Made by a program: the position numbers and the translations under genes | Source: Schlesneria paludicola DSM 18645 | GTDB taxonomy: Bacteria > Planctomycetota > Planctomycetia > Planctomycetales > Planctomycetaceae | Direction: 5' to 3' | DNA length: 64,000 nucleotides | Assembly: GCF_000255655.1 (NCBI RefSeq) | Contig: NZ_JH636438.1 | Span: forward strand, 124,001-188,000 | In this document: positions 17,645 through 26,744 of the stretch, piece after piece | Layout: every line of letters starts with the position of its first letter | How positions within the stretch are numbered: the first letter of the stretch is position 1 | The notes under the pieces: generated by a model | What the model was told of the DNA's origin: nothing | Database searches by the model: none | Seen by the model: only the letters and a program-made list of their open reading frames with translations

Positions 17645-19192
17645 ATGTCTGTTCCTGCTCCGACTCCAGTCGAGCCGATTCGGCTGACCGGTACGCAATG
17701 GTTGATTTGCGTGATCGCCGCAATTGGTTTTGCGTTCGATATTTACGAATTGCTGATGCTGCCGCTGGTGATCGGGCCGGCCCTGAAAGAATTGGCCGAT
17801 ATCACCCCTGCGAAGAAAGAACAATTCGCGCTGTGGTTCGGCTTGTTGTTTTATGTTCCCGCGGTCTGCGGAGGGATCTTCGGCCTGCTAGGCGGTTATA
17901 TGACCGATCGCTTGGGGCGTCGACGTGTGCTGACGTGGAGCATCCTGTTGTATGCCTTCTCGGCGTTCGCCGCAGGCTTTTCGACAAGCCTGCCAATGCT
18001 GTTGTTTTTCCGCACGACGACGTTCATCGGGGTTTGTATCGAGTTCGTGGCCGCGGTCGCGTGGTTGGCGGAATTGTTTGACAACCACAATCAACGCGAA
18101 AAAGTGCTGGGTTATACCCAGGCATTTTCATCTATTGGGGGATTGTTGGTCGCTGTCGCCAGCGGGCTGATTCTGCAGTATGCGAATGCCCTGCCGGCGA
18201 TTTCCTTGCCGAAATTTCTGAATCTGTTTGGCGGTGAAATTGCCAATACGCACGCCGCATGGCGATACACGTTGATGTCCGGTTTGATTCCGGCGATTCC
18301 GCTGATCGTGATTCGTCCGTTCTTGCCAGAGTCACCAAAGTGGGCACAGAAGAAGGCGGCTGGCACGTTGCGACGACCGAGCATTGCCGAATTGTTCTCG
18401 CCTGAACTGCGACGAACCACGATCGTGACGACGATCATGTTTGCCGCCAGTTATGGTGTGGCGTTCGGCGCGATCCAGCAGATGCCGCAGATCGTGGGCG
18501 GAATCGATGCCGTGAAGAAGGAAACGGGTGAGAAAGTCGCTGCCGCCAAAGCGAAGGAAATGGAGAGCGAGCCGGACAAGGAAAAGGCCACGAAGGCGGC
18601 TGGGATCGCGGCGGGGCGTGTTGCTGGCGAAATCCGCCAGAAGAAAGCGGCGGAATACACCAAGGCTCAAGAAGTGGGGGGGCTTGTCGGCCGCTTCGGA
18701 TTGGCTTTGTTGGTGATTTACTTTGCCAGTCGCCGAACACTCCTGCGGGTGTTTCTGATCCCAGGGATGATACTGACGCCGATCATTTTCGTGCTGTTTG
18801 CCCGAGGTCAGGAATATACCTTCTTCAGTGCTGATATCAGTTGGATTCCCGGCTTCCACGGTTTTCATATATCACTGCTGGGAATTGGCATCTTTCTGGC
18901 AGGTCTATTTACCGTCGCGCAATTTAGCTTTTGGGGCAATTATCTTCCCCAGGCGTATCCCGTTCACTTGCGTGGAACGGGCGAAAGCTTCGCGGCCAAT
19001 ATTGGTGGCCGCATGATCGGAACTCCCTTCGCGGCCGTGACACAGTATCTGGCAACGATGGAGAACGTCATTCCGGGGGGATCGCCGGAAGCGAGGACCG
19101 CCTATGTGGCAGCCGGGATAGCGGGAACGTTGTTCCTCGTAAACCTGATCATGTCCTGCTTCCTGCCTGAGCCCAAGGCGGATCAGGAATGA
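17645..19192 (+). CDS. MFS transporter with a long charged cytoplasmic insert
   Basis: A 515-residue major facilitator protein. It has motif A (DRLGRRRV) between helices 2 and 3, and helices in the second half (LLGIGIFLAGLFTVAQF) ending near the C-terminus. The region around residues 295-350 is unusual: a Lys/Glu/Ala-rich stretch (KKETGEKVAAAKAKEMES and on) likely to form a helical or coiled-coil insert in a loop, where carriers of this size normally have a short connection. The substrate is not recognisable. The ATG has GAGGA upstream. It may work with the preceding oxidase (for example organic-acid uptake), but there is no overlap to prove an operon. Confidence 0.82.
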   Translation: MSVPAPTPVEPIRLTGTQWLICVIAAIGFAFDIYELLMLPLVIGPALKELADITPAKKEQFALWFGLLFYVPAVCGGIFGLLGGYMTDRLGRRRVLTWSILLYAFSAFAAGFSTSLPMLLFFRTTTFIGVCIEFVAAVAWLAELFDNHNQREKVLGYTQAFSSIGGLLVAVASGLILQYANALPAISLPKFLNLFGGEIANTHAAWRYTLMSGLIPAIPLIVIRPFLPESPKWAQKKAAGTLRRPSIAELFSPELRRTTIVTTIMFAASYGVAFGAIQQMPQIVGGIDAVKKETGEKVAAAKAKEMESEPDKEKATKAAGIAAGRVAGEIRQKKAAEYTKAQEVGGLVGRFGLALLVIYFASRRTLLRVFLIPGMILTPIIFVLFARGQEYTFFSADISWIPGFHGFHISLLGIGIFLAGLFTVAQFSFWGNYLPQAYPVHLRGTGESFAANIGGRMIGTPFAAVTQYLATMENVIPGGSPEARTAYVAAGIAGTLFLVNLIMSCFLPEPKADQE

Positions 19193-19245
19193 TTTAAGTC
19201 ATAATGACTGAGCGAAGCGGGCTCGATTTTCTGAGGTACAGGAAG

Positions 19246-19271
19246 CGTTGCCAAGCATGCGCTTGGCAACG
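19246..19271 (+). repeat. REP-like palindrome, copy 2
   Basis: A CGTTGCCAAGC / GCTTGGCAACG variant with a short ATGC loop; the A-to-G change in one arm is matched in the other, so pairing is kept. It lies just downstream of the MFS gene. Confidence 0.7.
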
Positions 19272-19272
19272 A

Positions 19273-19326
19273 GAAGACAGTAAAGGGGACAGGCACCTGA
19301 CGGCGCCAGTCCCCTTTACTGTCTTC
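19273..19326. repeat. 18-bp perfect inverted repeat (GGGGAC family)
   Basis: GAAGACAGTAAAGGGGAC at 19273-19290 pairs perfectly with GTCCCCTTTACTGTCTTC at 19309-19326, around a loop AGGCACCTGACGGCGCCA. A decayed relative lies at 54895-54965. It directly follows the REP-like copy and precedes the DUF1080 gene. It could end transcription of the MFS gene, but no U-tract follows. Confidence 0.7.
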
Positions 19327-19432
19327 ATTTACAGGTGCAGATTCATCTGGCAAACTGTGCCAGGAATGGATTGGAAAGTCCCGATCCGAGTATGTTTCTT
19401 TTGATTTGACCTCATTGCAGACAGGATTGCCG

Positions 19433-20068
19433 ATGAAACAGCTTCTCGCTTCTATCGCCGTCGTTGCGATTTGTTCTTTGGGATGGGCGGCCGATCCGGC
19501 CAATCAAAAAGAGGAAGGCTTTGTTCAACTGTTCGACGGAAAATCGCTGAATGGTTGGAAAATCAATGAAAATCCCGAGAGCTGGACGGTGAAAGACGGG
19601 GAGATCATCGGCAAGGGGAAACGTAGCCATCTGTTCTACATGGGTGATGATAAGCCGTTCAAGAATTTCGAACTGCGTGTCGACGTCAAAACCGAAGCGA
19701 ATTCCAACGGCGGAATCTACTTCCACACCAAGTATCAGGACGAAGGCTGGCCGAAGTATGGCTTTGAAGCACAGGTCAACAACAGCCACGGCGACTACAA
19801 GCGCACCGGCAGCCTGTACGACGTTGTGAACGTTGTCGAAACACATGTGCCTGACAATCAATGGTACACCGAGACGGTGATTGTGAAGGGCAACAAGATC
19901 ATCGTGAAGATCAATGACAAAGCGTTGTTCGAGTACGCCGAACCAAAAGATCTGAAGCCGGGTGAGCAGTTCACACGCAAGATCGACCAGGGGACGTTTG
20001 CGTTGCAGGCTCATGATCCTGGCAGCACCGTTCACTTCAAGAACATTCGCGTGAAGCGACTGGACTAG
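19433..20068 (+). CDS. DUF1080 (3-keto-disaccharide hydrolase domain) secreted protein
   Basis: The 211-residue precursor has a cleavable signal peptide (MKQLLASIAVVAICSLGWAA) and one concanavalin-like DUF1080 domain, opening with FVQLFDGKSLNGWKI and ending in VHFKNIRVKRLD, both typical of this family, which is greatly expanded in planctomycetes. Characterised members hydrolyse 3-keto-glycosides; activity here is inferred. The start was placed at the Met that begins the signal peptide rather than nine codons earlier. It stands alone between repeat-rich gaps. Confidence 0.9.
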   Translation: MKQLLASIAVVAICSLGWAADPANQKEEGFVQLFDGKSLNGWKINENPESWTVKDGEIIGKGKRSHLFYMGDDKPFKNFELRVDVKTEANSNGGIYFHTKYQDEGWPKYGFEAQVNNSHGDYKRTGSLYDVVNVVETHVPDNQWYTETVIVKGNKIIVKINDKALFEYAEPKDLKPGEQFTRKIDQGTFALQAHDPGSTVHFKNIRVKRLD

Positions 20069-20124
20069 TCTCGCATCCGTTTTGATTTTTGGGACACAGG
20101 AATTTCCTGGTGTACCTCATCCCT

Positions 20125-20150
20125 CGTTACCAAGCTCACGCTTGGTAACG
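20125..20150 (-). repeat. REP-like palindrome, copy 3 (reverse orientation)
   Basis: CGTTACCAAGC / GCTTGGTAACG with its flanking CCCTC reversed relative to copies 1 and 4, so it is inserted on the other strand. It lies 57 bases after the DUF1080 gene. Confidence 0.7.
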
Positions 20151-20226
20151 CCTCGTGCGCCGCAGTTTTCCGTCGAGCAAAAAGGTGTCCTGGGACTCAT
20201 GGGCACACGTCATAATGTGCGGGAAG

Positions 20227-20287
20227 CGTTGCCAAGCGGGAGCTTGGCAACGTGGAAAAAGTGTTACCAGGTGGGAGCTTGGTTAGG
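20227..20287 (+). repeat. REP-like palindrome, copy plus decayed partner
   Basis: One intact stem, CGTTGCCAAGC / GCTTGGCAACG (20227-20252), is followed directly by a decayed copy (GTGTTACCAGGTGGGAGCTT) whose second arm has lost pairing. A tight pair like this resembles a BIME arrangement. Confidence 0.65.
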
Positions 20288-20337
20288 GTGCTGCCAGTGG
20301 CAGGCAAACGCCGAACGATGGTCATAGGAGAGTGCCG

Positions 20338-21039
20338 ATGGCGTCACGAAATTGCTCATGTGCCGCTTTGATCCTCTTGATGTTGCAGGCAGGCAGCGTG
20401 GGACCGGTTTTCTCTCAGGAAATCGTCCCGGCAAAACCGAAGGCGCGAACCAACGGCAAGGAACCGGCGTCCAACCCCATGGCCGTTCAGATCCGCACGA
20501 GCGTTATGAATGGCGTGCGAATGATTACCGTGGTCGGAGATGAGGAAAAGGTCGAAATCACCGACAAAGGCGGCAAGGAGATCACCGTCAAGCACACCAG
20601 AATGGTCGCCGGAAAGCCGGAAACTACCGAGCACAAGGCGGACAATCTGGAGGCGCTGAAGGGGAAATCTCGCCTCGCAGCAGCACTCTATGAAAAGTAT
20701 GCGGGGGCACCTCGGCAGCCGGTGGGAGGAATGCGCCCCTTGGCTGTCCCGCCCCCCGTCCCGGTGAACGGACGAGCGCCCATTCAGGCACAGTTTTTTT
20801 TGAATGACGATCCGGAATTGAGTCGTCCGGGACCTCGGCGGATTCGGGTCGAATTGAAGGATCGGCGGATCGAGATTTATGACGGGGCTGGGGCGGCGAT
20901 TCGCATAAATATTGTGAAACGCGTGGATGACAAGGACCAGATTGAAGAAGTCCTGGCAGAAAATCTGGTTGACTTGATGGACAACCACCCCGAGCTGGGC
21001 CGTCTTTACGAGAAATACACAGGCATCAACACCCACTGA
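20338..21039 (+). CDS. secreted hypothetical protein
   Basis: The 233-residue precursor has a signal peptide (SCAALILLMLQAGSVGPVFS) and no recognised domain. Two similar half-modules, each mixing beta-strand-like stretches (VRMITVVGDEEKVEITD; RIRVELKDRRIEIYDG), end in matching 'LYEKYAG' / 'LYEKYTG' motifs, so the protein looks internally duplicated: about residues 45-125 and 145-230. A proline-rich linker joins them. The ATG is seven bases after AGGAG; a GTG two codons upstream is too close to that site. Function unknown. Confidence 0.72.
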   Translation: MASRNCSCAALILLMLQAGSVGPVFSQEIVPAKPKARTNGKEPASNPMAVQIRTSVMNGVRMITVVGDEEKVEITDKGGKEITVKHTRMVAGKPETTEHKADNLEALKGKSRLAAALYEKYAGAPRQPVGGMRPLAVPPPVPVNGRAPIQAQFFLNDDPELSRPGPRRIRVELKDRRIEIYDGAGAAIRINIVKRVDDKDQIEEVLAENLVDLMDNHPELGRLYEKYTGINTH

Positions 21040-21117
21040 TGTTTTTGGAAGAATGCCGGAATAAACCGCAATTTCTCAAGCGGTCAACGGCAAGAGCCGA
21101 TGGAAAATCCGAGAAGC

Positions 21118-21145
21118 TTGCATCATGCTCAGACACCGATACAAT
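21118..21145 (+). promoter_or_regulatory. probable sigma-70 promoter of tRNA-His
   Basis: TTGCAT, a 16-base spacer and TACAAT sit about 16 bases upstream of the first base of tRNA-His, a sensible distance for a stable-RNA promoter. Confidence 0.45.
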
Positions 21146-21160
21146 CACTTCTGACGACAT

Positions 21161-21234
21161 GGTGGCTATAGCTCAGTTGGTAGAGCGCCAGATTGTGGTT
21201 CTGGATGTCGCCGGTTCGAGCCCGGTTAGTCACC
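21161..21234 (+). tRNA. tRNA-His (GTG anticodon)
   Basis: The cloverleaf folds cleanly. The acceptor GTGGCTA pairs with TAGTCAC with one G-T wobble. The extra 5' G at position -1, typical of tRNA-His, faces C73. The anticodon stem CCAGA/TCTGG encloses TTGTGGT, anticodon GTG at 21195-21197, and the T-loop is TTCGAGC. The 3' CCA is not encoded. Confidence 0.95.
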
Positions 21235-21238
21235 CCTG

Positions 21239-21280
21239 AAAAAGGCCCCGTTTGCTGTGACAGCAAACGGGGCCTTTTTT
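21239..21280 (+). terminator. strong intrinsic terminator after tRNA-His
   Basis: A 19-bp perfect stem (AAAAAGGCCCCGTTTGCTG and its complement) with a TGA loop ends in a run of six Ts, four bases after the tRNA. The matching A-run makes it potentially bidirectional. The 220 bases from here to the end of the next gene show nothing further. Confidence 0.92.
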
Positions 21281-21501
21281 GCTGGTTAGAGCGTGGGTTT
21301 AAGGTCGTCGAAGATGAAGATTACGACGGCCCCGCGCCTCGGGGCCATCGTGCATGATTATCAACATGCATCGTGTTCTGGTGACGGTGCTGCAAGGTGG
21401 ACGCTGAGGCCGCCGTCCGAGTTGACGCCGCGCGCGGCAACGTCAACTCGGTTGAGGTCCAGGCGAATCCAGAGTTCTCTGAGGCGGTCTCGAACAAACG
21501 C

Positions 21502-22428
21502 TTACGTCGTCAGTTCGGTTCGAACGGTCTCGAGCAGTTTCTTTGTCAACATGATCCCTTCGGGTTCGCTGTGCTTGCTGCCTTCGTACTCGATGCCGAT
21601 CCAACCGCGATAGCCGTAGGACAGGACGATCGGGAGCAACTTCCGGTAGTCGAGATTGACTTCGTTTCCGGCACTGTCGAATTCATGAGACTTCGCGCTG
21701 ACGCCCTTGGCGAATGGCATGAGTTCTTCCGTGCCCTTGTAGCGGTCGTACTGAATTTTTCCTTCGATGCGGAAGTTGCCAAAATCGGGCAGCGTGCCGC
21801 AGTTGGGATGATTCGCCGTGTGGATTGTCGATGACAACCACGTCCCGTTCGATGACAGGCCGCCATGGTTCTCGACGATCACACCGATCTGATGCGTGGC
21901 CCCAAACTCGGACAGTTTCCGCAGGCCGTCCGCGGCCAGCTTCATCTGTTCCCAATACGATCCGCTCGACCGGGCATTCACGCGGATCGAGTGGCATCCC
22001 AGAAACTTGGCGGCTTCGACCCATTTCTTGTGGTTGTCGACCGCTTTCAATCGCTTTTGTTCGTCGGGATCGCCCAGATTTCCTTCTTTGTCGATCATGA
22101 TCAAGACACTCGTGACGCCGTTGTCGTCGGCACGCTTTTTGAGTTCCGTCAGGTAAGCCTTGTCTTCCGCTTTATCCGCGAAGAACTGGTTGACATATTC
22201 GACGCCTTCAATCCCATATTCCGTTTTGGCGACCTTCGCAAAGTCGATCGGATCGGCCTTCTTGTCGAAGTAGGTTCGGTGAAGCGACCACTGCGCCAAT
22301 GAGATCTTGAACAGTGGTGGCTTTACGTCTTGTGCGATCGCGGGAGTCGATTTCATCAATCCGCTTGCGGCGGCAACCATTCCCGCACTTGCGGCCAGGA
22401 ATCGACGACGTGACAGTGGCTGTACCAT
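21502..22428 (-). CDS. Tat-exported sugar phosphate isomerase/epimerase-like TIM barrel
   Basis: The 308 residues start with a twin-arginine signal ([18 protein letters not shown]). The mature part is an AP-endonuclease-2/xylose-isomerase-like barrel ([12 protein letters not shown] at the first strand). Metal-binding positions are plausible at Glu in VIVENHGG, His/Asp around SAKSHEFD and Glu in GWIGIEYEG. Planctomycetes carry many exported members of this family. The substrate is not readable. It is transcribed away from the M16 peptidase gene across a 337-base gap. Confidence 0.87.
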   Translation of the reverse strand: MVQPLSRRRFLAASAGMVAAASGLMKSTPAIAQDVKPPLFKISLAQWSLHRTYFDKKADPIDFAKVAKTEYGIEGVEYVNQFFADKAEDKAYLTELKKRADDNGVTSVLIMIDKEGNLGDPDEQKRLKAVDNHKKWVEAAKFLGCHSIRVNARSSGSYWEQMKLAADGLRKLSEFGATHQIGVIVENHGGLSSNGTWLSSTIHTANHPNCGTLPDFGNFRIEGKIQYDRYKGTEELMPFAKGVSAKSHEFDSAGNEVNLDYRKLLPIVLSYGYRGWIGIEYEGSKHSEPEGIMLTKKLLETVRTELTT

Positions 22429-22618
22429 TTCCCAAATCCTTTAACAATGAATGCCTGTTCATGCACGCGGCGAGTTCTTCCGGCGGCCAGTGGATTCTAA
22501 CGGGATTGGCCTGGGGTTTCGAAGCCGTGGCCGGATTGACTGTGGGTGTCTGGCCTGGCCGGTTCCAGGAGAGCCGGAGACCCATTTCCCGCTTGGCAGA
22601 CATCGAGATTGCAAGAGG

Positions 22619-22644
22619 CGTTACCAAGCGGGAGCTTGGTAACG
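22619..22644 (+). repeat. REP-like palindrome, copy in the 22429-22765 gap
   Basis: The consensus form CGTTACCAAGC-GGGA-GCTTGGTAACG is followed by AGAGGAGGACGAGAG and a decayed GGGGGCTTGG half. A lone half-site CCCGCTTGG lies about 30 bases upstream. Apart from this repeat and the promoters needed by the flanking divergent genes, I see nothing in this gap. Confidence 0.75.
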
Positions 22645-22765
22645 AGAGGAGGACGAGAGCGGGGGCTTGGGGGTGAGGAAAACGGCCCTTACAAAAACGA
22701 CCGCTGGAATCTGGTTGCGGACTCGGGTAAACCTAGACTGTGACCCCCAACAGCAGAAAGGACGT

Positions 22766-23989
22766 ATGACGTTTCACCACACGACCCTCGACAACGGCTT
22801 GGAAGTTGTCGCCGAGATTAACCCCGATGTGCACAGCGTGGCCTTTGGCTTCTATGTGAAAGCCGGATCGCGCGACGAAACGCCTGAACTCGCGGGAGTC
22901 AGCCATTTCCTCGAGCATATGGCATTCAAGGGGACGGAACGTTTTTCCGGTGAAGACGTCAATCGCATCTTTGACGAACTCGGTGCCGACAACAACGCGG
23001 CTACTGGGGAAGAGAGCACGGTCTACTATGCCGCGACGCTCTCGGAATACTTGCCGCAAGCGTTCGAAATCCAGTCGAGCATCCTGTATCCCACATTGCG
23101 GCAGGATGACTTCGACATGGAGAAGAAAGTGATTCTCGAAGAGATCGGCATGTATGCCGATCAGCCTTCATCGGTCGCGTATGACAACGTGATGCAGACC
23201 CATTTCGCCGGACATCCGCTCAGCCATTCGGTACTCGGTACGACTCAGACGGTCGGTGCCCTGACGTCCGATCAGATGCGGAAATACCATCGCGACAACT
23301 ATCTTGCCGGAAACATCGTGCTGGCGGTGACCGGACAGACCGAGTGGGACACGGTACTGGAACTGGCTCATCGACATTGCGATGCCTGGCCGAAGGGAAA
23401 GACAGATCGCAAGGTCATGCCAGCACATCCGAAGCCCTCGGTGCGCTACATCCACAAGGATCAGTGCCAGCAAGAGCAGATCATTCAGCTCGCGCCCGCA
23501 CCGGCGGGAAATGACTCGTTACGGTTTGCGGCCGAGTTGCTGTCGGTCATCGTCGGTGATGACTGTAACAGTCGGCTCTATTGGGAATTGCTCGATCCGG
23601 GATTGGTCGAATCGGCCGAGATGGTCTATTACGACTACGAAGACACCGGCGCGTATTTGACGTTCTTGAATGGTCCACCGGACGAGACGCACGCCAATCT
23701 TGCGCGGATCACGAAGATCTATGAGCAGGTCAACGCGAGGGGCGTGACCGCCGACGAACTGGTCCAGGCACAGAACAAAGTCTGTTCGCGGATCGTGCTG
23801 CGTGGGGAGCGTCCTATGGGCCGCTTGAACGGACTGGGTGGCAACTGGTTGCTTCGCCGCGAGTATCGTACGATCGCGGACGAAGTCTCGATCGTGCGAG
23901 GTATCACGCTGGCCGATATTCGCAAATTGCTGGATCAATTCCCTCTGGGCCAGATGACGACGGTCGGCGTGGGGCCTTTGTTGAATTGA
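22766..23989 (+). CDS. M16 family zinc metallopeptidase
   Basis: A 407-residue processing-peptidase-like protein (PqqL/YmxG class). The inverted zinc motif HFLEHMAFKGT lies near residue 50, with the downstream glutamate in GEESTVYYAAT about 75 residues later. The second, inactive M16 domain covers roughly residues 170-400 (HKDQCQQEQIIQLAP). The ATG is chosen because AAAGGA sits just upstream and the protein then begins like its relatives (TLDNGLEVVAE). No signal peptide is seen, so it is probably cytoplasmic. Confidence 0.92.
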   Translation: MTFHHTTLDNGLEVVAEINPDVHSVAFGFYVKAGSRDETPELAGVSHFLEHMAFKGTERFSGEDVNRIFDELGADNNAATGEESTVYYAATLSEYLPQAFEIQSSILYPTLRQDDFDMEKKVILEEIGMYADQPSSVAYDNVMQTHFAGHPLSHSVLGTTQTVGALTSDQMRKYHRDNYLAGNIVLAVTGQTEWDTVLELAHRHCDAWPKGKTDRKVMPAHPKPSVRYIHKDQCQQEQIIQLAPAPAGNDSLRFAAELLSVIVGDDCNSRLYWELLDPGLVESAEMVYYDYEDTGAYLTFLNGPPDETHANLARITKIYEQVNARGVTADELVQAQNKVCSRIVLRGERPMGRLNGLGGNWLLRREYRTIADEVSIVRGITLADIRKLLDQFPLGQMTTVGVGPLLN

Positions 23990-24090
23990 AGACGGGCTCA
24001 CCGAGAAGACGGGCCAACTGGATCGTGTCGAAGTGATTTTCATCAAGCTGATCAACGTCTGACTTGTCACATTCAACCGAGAGATTGACC

Positions 24091-25815
24091 ATGGCGTGCT
24101 TCCGTTTTCGTGTCTTGCAGGCGTTTACGATCTGGTGCCTGGCCGCGATCAATCTGGCCCAGGCTCAAGGACCTGTGCCGAAGGGCGAGGTGCTGGAATA
24201 CACCTTCGAAGATTCGAAGATCTTTCCCGGAACGACACGGAAAGTTTCGATCTATATTCCGGCTCAGTACAAGGAGGACACTCCAGCGTGCGTGTACGTC
24301 AATCAGGACGGGGTCCAATACAAGGCGCCCGATGTTTTTGACGAGTTGATCCACAAGAAAGAGATGCCTATCACGATTGGTGTGTTCGTGACACCGGGCG
24401 TGGTGCCGGCAACCTCCGACGAGGCGCTCGATCGATACAATCGCAGTTTCGAATACGATGGTTTGGGCGATGCCTACGCTCGATTCATTCTGGAAGAAAT
24501 CTTGCCGGATGTCGAAACGCGTCAGGCGACGGATGGCCGCGCGATTGTGCTTTCGAAGGAAGCCAACGACCGTGCGATCGGTGGCGCGAGCAGTGGTGCC
24601 ATTTGTGCATTTACTGCGGCGTGGGAACGGCCTGACGCCTTCAGTCGTGTCTTCAGTGCGATTGGAACGTATGTCGGACTTCGCGGCGGACAAAACTATT
24701 CGACGCTCGTGCGAAAATACGAACCCAAACCGATTCGTATCTTTCTGGAAGACGGCAGCAATGACCTCAATATCTGGGGCGGCGACTGGTGGATGTCGAA
24801 TCAGGCGCTGGAACGATCACTGACGTTTGCGGGATATGAAGTCACGCATAACTGGGGTGAGGGTGGTCACAGTGGTGAGCACGCCACTCAGTTGTTTCCC
24901 GATGCGATGCGCTGGTTGTGGAAAGACTGGCCAGCGCCCGTCAAGACAGGACTTGGTTCACCTCAGTTGCAAGAGATCTTGATTCCTGGTGAGGACTGGA
25001 AGCTTTTGCCCGGTGAGTTTCAGCAGGTGGAAGGCCTGGCCGTGAATGCGAAGGGCGAAGTCTTTTTCAACGAAATGAAGAGCAACAAGATTCTTCGCAT
25101 TAATCTCGACGGGTCTGTTCAGGATTTTGCGTTGAATGCGAAACGCGGTGATGGACATGCTTTCGGTCCGGACGGTCGACTGTATTCTGCAGCCACGTCG
25201 ACGAGTCAGATCGTGGCTTGGGACGAAGCTGGTAAGCCGACGGTGATCACTGACGGATTTCGAGGAAATGATCTGGTTGTCAAATTCGACGGCACGATGT
25301 ACGTCACAAGTCCAATCTTAAGCGGCCCCGAGGCGAGCAAGATCTGGTTGGTCGGAACTCGTGGCGACAAGAGGATTGTTGACACGGGTTTGAGGTTCGC
25401 GAACGGGGTCTGCCTGTCACCCGATCAATCCTTGCTGCTGATTAGCGACTATCGCTCGCACTGGGTCTACAGTTATCAATTGCAGGAAGACGGGGCACTT
25501 GCCCACAAGCAGAAGTATTGCCATTTGCATGCACCCGATACGGCCGATGACAGCGGCCCCGACGGGATTCGTTGTGATCAAGACGGGCGAATCTGGGTTG
25601 CCACTCGCATGGGGCTTCAGGTCTGCGATCAGCCGGGCCGGGTCACTTGCATTATTCCGACCCCGAACGGCAAGGTTTCGAATCTGACGTTCGGCGGGGA
25701 AAAGTTTGATACGCTTTACTGCACCTGCGGCGACCGCGTGTACTCGCGTAAAGTGAAGGTCCGAGGGGCAAATGCCTGGGAAGCTCCGGTCAAGCCTGCG
25801 AAGCCGCGTCTGTAA
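24091..25815 (+). CDS. secreted fusion of an Fes-type esterase and an SMP-30/gluconolactonase
   Basis: A signal peptide (residues 1-25) precedes an alpha/beta-hydrolase esterase (about 30-290) with nucleophile motif GGASSGAI, an acid in LEDGSNDLN and the His in EGGHSGEHA. A six-bladed SMP-30-like propeller (about 310-570) follows, with the metal-site residues Glu in VEGLAVNAKGE, Asn in FANGVCLSPD and Asp in GPDGIRCDQDGRIW. The two activities suggest cleavage of an ester or lactone linkage of a sugar acid outside the cytoplasm. The start was set at the Met opening the signal peptide. The next gene begins two bases after the stop. Confidence 0.9.
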   Translation: MACFRFRVLQAFTIWCLAAINLAQAQGPVPKGEVLEYTFEDSKIFPGTTRKVSIYIPAQYKEDTPACVYVNQDGVQYKAPDVFDELIHKKEMPITIGVFVTPGVVPATSDEALDRYNRSFEYDGLGDAYARFILEEILPDVETRQATDGRAIVLSKEANDRAIGGASSGAICAFTAAWERPDAFSRVFSAIGTYVGLRGGQNYSTLVRKYEPKPIRIFLEDGSNDLNIWGGDWWMSNQALERSLTFAGYEVTHNWGEGGHSGEHATQLFPDAMRWLWKDWPAPVKTGLGSPQLQEILIPGEDWKLLPGEFQQVEGLAVNAKGEVFFNEMKSNKILRINLDGSVQDFALNAKRGDGHAFGPDGRLYSAATSTSQIVAWDEAGKPTVITDGFRGNDLVVKFDGTMYVTSPILSGPEASKIWLVGTRGDKRIVDTGLRFANGVCLSPDQSLLLISDYRSHWVYSYQLQEDGALAHKQKYCHLHAPDTADDSGPDGIRCDQDGRIWVATRMGLQVCDQPGRVTCIIPTPNGKVSNLTFGGEKFDTLYCTCGDRVYSRKVKVRGANAWEAPVKPAKPRL

Positions 25816-25817
25816 AC

Positions 25818-26744
25818 ATGGTCAAACGCCAGCCTGAACGAACTGCGAGCGCCGTGCCTCAATGTGATTGGCGTGTTCGTGGACTGATGCTCGTCTGGAT
25901 CGGATTCACGCTTCTGGTCACGGGGTTCGTCTGGATTGTTCCAATCGAAGTCTTTCAGCAGTGGGCCTTCGATCGTGCGGGACAGGGGCAGTTCGAGCGT
26001 TTTGAAGCGGTCGGGTCTGCCGAGTTCTCTGTTTGGCTGAGTCGTATCGCGTGCCTTGCTGCGATATTTGTGTCCGGCATCGTCTGGTGGAATCTGGACC
26101 GCTGGGCGAACTTTGCCGCCGAGACGTGGGCCGGTCTGCGGGCGGTGACGCTTTCGAGTTCTGCTTCGAACAATTCGACCTCGCGATCACTCGTCGGCCG
26201 CTTGCGGACCCTGGGCGGCCGAGCCCTCTTGATTGTCTGGGGCGTGCTGTTCGTCGTTCATTTCGCGAATGGAATACGCGAGCGGATCCATGAATGGCCC
26301 TACTTTCGGTTCAACTCGGGTGACGTCGTGCTGCCGAATATCAGCGATTCAAACCGCGCGGTCATTCGTTATCTGCGAGAGGCCACACCCGAGAACGCGC
26401 GAATTCTGGTTGCCAGCGACCAGAAGCTCTTCTTCCTGTCGTACTACTTGAGGCCGCGGGTGTTGCTCCATCGCATGCATCCCGAAAGTGAGCACGTGAT
26501 TCCGCTGAAGGATCAAGAACGGAAGTTGAATGCATATCGACTTGAGGACCTGTCACCGCACGATCTTGAACAGATGCCTCACGATTACACGCTGGAGTAT
26601 TTCGAACATCCCGATTTCGTCGAGCGAGGCCGGTTGCTTGAGGATCGCGGATGGATCGAATTCATGCGACGACGCGAGCAGAATCCGACGCTGATTCCGC
26701 CGTACGTGGTCCGGTTGCGACCTGTGGAAGGAACTCGCCCATGA
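25818..26744 (+). CDS. membrane-anchored hypothetical protein
   Basis: There are three hydrophobic helices in the first ~155 residues (LMLVWIGFTLLVTGFVWIV; IACLLA-like near 80; ALLIVWGVLFVVHFA). A soluble C-terminal half of about 150 residues begins NISDSNRAVIRYLREATPENARILVAS, resembling the extracytoplasmic tail seen after GT39-like membrane glycosyltransferases. It overlaps the next membrane protein gene by 4 bases, so the two are probably one functional unit whose substrate I cannot name. Confidence 0.75.
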   Translation: MVKRQPERTASAVPQCDWRVRGLMLVWIGFTLLVTGFVWIVPIEVFQQWAFDRAGQGQFERFEAVGSAEFSVWLSRIACLAAIFVSGIVWWNLDRWANFAAETWAGLRAVTLSSSASNNSTSRSLVGRLRTLGGRALLIVWGVLFVVHFANGIRERIHEWPYFRFNSGDVVLPNISDSNRAVIRYLREATPENARILVASDQKLFFLSYYLRPRVLLHRMHPESEHVIPLKDQERKLNAYRLEDLSPHDLEQMPHDYTLEYFEHPDFVERGRLLEDRGWIEFMRRREQNPTLIPPYVVRLRPVEGTRP

